From the NCBI GenBank assembly GCA_002397315.1, contig DHAE01000030.1, positions 55,223-119,222 on the forward strand: DNA of 64,000 nt, given 5' to 3'. Of the stretch, positions 62,224 through 64,000 are shown piece by piece (position 1 is the first letter of the stretch; the number at the start of each line of letters is the position of its first letter). The stretch comes from Comamonadaceae bacterium UBA4962. GTDB lineage: Bacteria > Pseudomonadota > Gammaproteobacteria > Burkholderiales > Burkholderiaceae_C. The position numbers and the translations under genes are program-made. The notes beneath the pieces were generated by a model. The model saw only the letters and a program-made list of their open reading frames with translations. It did no database searches and was not told the origin of the DNA.

Positions 62224-62363
62224 CACGGGACTCCTCAAAAACACATGGAAAAAGCGATGGAGTCCCGAAAACGCAGCCGGACGGTCGCAAAGAGCCCCTG
62301 CGCGCGAAACTGACGGATCCCCGCAATGCAACGCGAAAAAAGATTTTTCGCCGAAGCATTATG
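62224..62363 (-). promoter_or_regulatory. 5' leader of the first RRM gene
   Basis: A -10-like CATAAT (plus-strand 62358-62363) predicts a leader of about 125 bases. Its blocks GGACTCCT-AAAA, GCGATGGAG and CGCGAAAC-GAC-GATC-CCGCAA recur in the leader of the second RRM gene, suggesting a shared RNA-level control. Confidence 0.45.
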
Positions 62364-62423
62364 GGCCATAAGTGGGGGGGGAGATCAAGCGTTCCCAAGC
62401 GTCCGTTTGTAGCTCGCATGAAT

Positions 62424-62452
62424 AAAAAAAGGGTCCCGAGGGACCCTTTTTT
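62424..62452. terminator. Terminator after the second RRM gene
   Basis: A perfect stem GGGTCCC/GGGACCC (62431-62446) with seven A residues before it and six T residues after. It is functional on either strand; its natural user is the minus-strand gene 62486-62863. Confidence 0.85.
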
Positions 62453-62485
62453 GTATCTTTTGGCAACCAAGCGGTTGCCGGCTGA

Positions 62486-62863
62486 TCAGTAGCCGCGGCC
62501 GCCGCCGTAGCCGCCGCCATTGCCACCGCCGTAGCCGCCGCCACCGCTGCGGCCACCGCCGTAGCCGCCGCCGCCATTGCCGCCGCCGAAGCCACCGCTG
62601 CGGGGGGGACGGGCTTCCATCGGACGGGCTTCGTTCACGACCAGGTCGCGGCCGCCGAAGTTCTGGCCGTGCGCGCCCTGGATGGCGGCTTGCGCCTCGG
62701 CATCGCTGCCCATTTCGACGAAGCCGAAGCCCTTCGAGCGGCCGGTGTCACGTTCCATCATGACCTTGGCGCTGGAGACGGAGCCGTACTGGCTGAACGT
62801 CTGTTGCAGGTCTTCATCGCGGAAGGAATAGGGCAGGTTGCCCACGTAGAGTTTGTTGCCCAT
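62486..62863 (-). CDS. RRM RNA-binding protein with short glycine-rich tail
   Basis: 125 residues: one RRM (KLYVGNLPYSFRDEDL, DTGRSKGFGFVEMGSDAEAQ) and a glycine-rich tail of about 40 residues (GGGNGGGGYGGGRSGGGGYG). It is paralogous to 61687-62223; the RRMs are near-identical in their RNP motifs. The pair probably arose by tandem duplication followed by tail-length divergence. Likely an RNA chaperone or regulator. Confidence 0.88.
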   Translation of the reverse strand: MGNKLYVGNLPYSFRDEDLQQTFSQYGSVSSAKVMMERDTGRSKGFGFVEMGSDAEAQAAIQGAHGQNFGGRDLVVNEARPMEARPPRSGGFGGGNGGGGYGGGRSGGGGYGGGNGGGYGGGRGY

Positions 62864-62996
62864 GAAGGACTCCTAAAAAAAACTTGAAAACGCGATGGAG
62901 CCCGACGCAACCAGCAAACCTGTGACGATCTCAGAGACGCGAAACCGACAATCACCGCAACTGCATTCCTGCAAGCAGAAAAGCGAGACCATTATC
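62864..62996 (-). promoter_or_regulatory. 5' leader of the second RRM gene
   Basis: A -10-like GATAAT (plus-strand 62991-62996) predicts a leader of about 120 bases that shares sequence blocks with the leader at 62224-62363, including the segment at 62939-62966. Confidence 0.45.
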
Positions 62997-63109
62997 AACC
63001 ATGTGATCCGGGTCGGCGCAAGGAAATTCGCGTGCCTGCAACGTTCGTTGTGGGTATTTACCCGCACTTTCCAGGGTCCGGGTCCTCTCCCGCGCACTAC
63101 AATCGCGGC

Positions 63110-63220
63110 AGTCTCTGGGGAGTAGCCCGCCCGGCGCTGCGCGCGCACGGGGGCATGCGTCAACAAACTTGGGCCTTCGCGGCCCATGGCGCAGGCGGTT
63201 CGACCGAACTGGGCGAGACC
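63110..63220 (+). ncRNA. yybP-ykoY (manganese) riboswitch
   Basis: The conserved aptamer parts are visible in order: closing helix GTCTC (63111-63115), GGGGAGTAGCC, later GTCAACAAACTTGGGCC, the CCTTCGCGG loop, and the closing strand CGAGACC (63214-63220). A -10-like TACAAT lies just before it (63098-63103). The downstream gene encodes a TMEM165-type protein, a known partner of this riboswitch in proteobacteria. Mn2+ binding is predicted to raise expression. Confidence 0.85.
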
Positions 63221-63304
63221 ATTGGCTGTGCACCGATCCATAGGCCGGAGTCGGGGCGCAGTCGATGCTGTCCGCTTTATCCGGCCGGATAAAACCCCCA
63301 CCCC

Positions 63305-63883
63305 ATGGAAGCCTTCCTCGTATCCACGTCCATCGTCGCGCTCGCGGAGATGGGCGACAAGACCCAGCTCCTCTCCCTCGTCCTCGCGGCCCGCTTCCGC
63401 AAGCCCTGGCCGATCGTGCTGGGCATCCTGGTGGCCACCACCGCCAACCATGCGCTGGCCGGCGCCGTCGGTGCCTGGGTCACCACCGTCATCGGGCCGC
63501 AGATGCTGCGCTGGATCCTCGGCCTGTCGTTCATCGCCATGGCGGTGTGGATGCTGATCCCCGACAAGCTCGACGACGACGAGAACGGCGGCACCCCGCG
63601 CTTCGGCGTGTTCGGCACCACGCTGGTGGCGTTCTTCCTCGCCGAGATGGGCGACAAGACCCAGATCGCCACCGTCATGCTGGCCGCGCAGTACAGCGCC
63701 TACCTCTGGGTGGTGGCGGGCACGACGCTCGGCATGATGCTGGCCAACGCGCCCGTCGTCTGGCTGGGCGAGCGCATCACGCGGCGCGTGCCGATCCGTG
63801 CGGTGCACGTGGTATCGGCGGTCATCTTCCTGGTGCTGGGGCTCGCCGCGCTGTTCGCACCGGCCGCCGGTCCTTTGGCATAA
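63305..63883 (+). CDS. TMEM165/GDT1 (UPF0016) family manganese exporter
   Basis: 192 residues with six hydrophobic spans in two homologous halves, each carrying the family motif E-x-G-D-K-T (ALAEMGDKTQLLSLVLAARF and FLAEMGDKTQIATVMLAAQY), which forms the cation site. Bacterial members export Mn2+. Control by the manganese riboswitch just upstream supports this role. The start is the ATG giving MEAFLVSTSIV. Confidence 0.92.
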   Translation: MEAFLVSTSIVALAEMGDKTQLLSLVLAARFRKPWPIVLGILVATTANHALAGAVGAWVTTVIGPQMLRWILGLSFIAMAVWMLIPDKLDDDENGGTPRFGVFGTTLVAFFLAEMGDKTQIATVMLAAQYSAYLWVVAGTTLGMMLANAPVVWLGERITRRVPIRAVHVVSAVIFLVLGLAALFAPAAGPLA

Positions 63884-63966
63884 TCGCCGCACACGCGCCG
63901 ATTTGCCACCGCTTGCGGGCGCTTTATAAATCCAGCTAAAGACCCGACCGTTGGTGCAGTGCGACG

Positions 63967-64000
63967 ACCCGGCCTCGTTTTTAGCGATGCCGGGTTTTTT
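63967..64000 (+). terminator. Terminator at the right edge
   Basis: ACCCGGC/GCCGGGT with inner TCG/CGA pairs and a TTTTTAG loop is followed by at least five T residues at the window end. It probably ends the exporter message or a short transcript from 63884-63966. Confidence 0.8.

Overview
The window looks like a chromosomal segment of a high-GC betaproteobacterium of the Comamonadaceae, most likely Acidovorax/Paracidovorax. The evidence is the dnaA-dnaN-gyrB and rpmH-rnpA-yidD-yidC neighbourhood, the BktB-type thiolase, the kdsD-kdsC-lptC set and general protein similarity recalled from that family. No rRNA, tRNA, CRISPR array or insertion sequence was recognised.

Layout: 0-1.5 kb is a copper-resistance locus (copA cut by the left edge, a CopZ-like chaperone and a CueR regulator) with two divergent MerR-type promoters. 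1.8-4.1 kb holds a beta-ketothiolase and a probable cell-wall amidase effector next to an exported partner. 4.1-8.4 kb holds housekeeping and envelope genes (DUF3297, an SpmA/SpmB-like membrane protein, rdgC, a Spy-like periplasmic protein, pagL). 8.35-9.57 kb has no gene. It carries five DnaA-box-like sites and two copies of a DnaA box / GC-rich / CTA-triplet / AT-rich module, and looks like a replication origin about 35 kb from dnaA.

9.6-29.7 kb is core metabolism and stress genes: a large GGDEF-EAL sensor, DAHP synthase, an NlpC/P60 lipoprotein, leuA behind a leader peptide with four CTA leucine codons, a MocR regulator, an exonuclease, DinG, homoserine dehydrogenase behind a threonine-rich leader and terminator, OsmC, a collagen-like secreted protein and a YkgJ protein.

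29.99-39.06 kb is a seven-gene co-directional defence island in which most neighbours overlap: hsdR, a glycine-zipper/SHOCT protein, hsdM, a nucleotidyltransferase and HEPN pair, hsdS, and an AlbA_2/Schlafen-type ATPase. It lies against the 3' end of gyrB, with a small AT-rich cluster of repeats between.

39.2-51.1 kb is the classic replication/translation block: gyrB, dnaN and dnaA run left, and rpmH, rnpA, yidD, yidC, an oligopeptide-type binding protein and mnmE run right. 51.2-64 kb holds a cyclic-nucleotide-binding protein, an unknown protein, a Fur-box-controlled PepSY-flavodoxin-reductase fusion, apt, a KefB/C-type antiporter, kdsD-kdsC-lptC, a short-chain dehydrogenase, two glycine-rich RRM proteins with similar 5' leaders, and a TMEM165-family manganese exporter behind a yybP-ykoY riboswitch.
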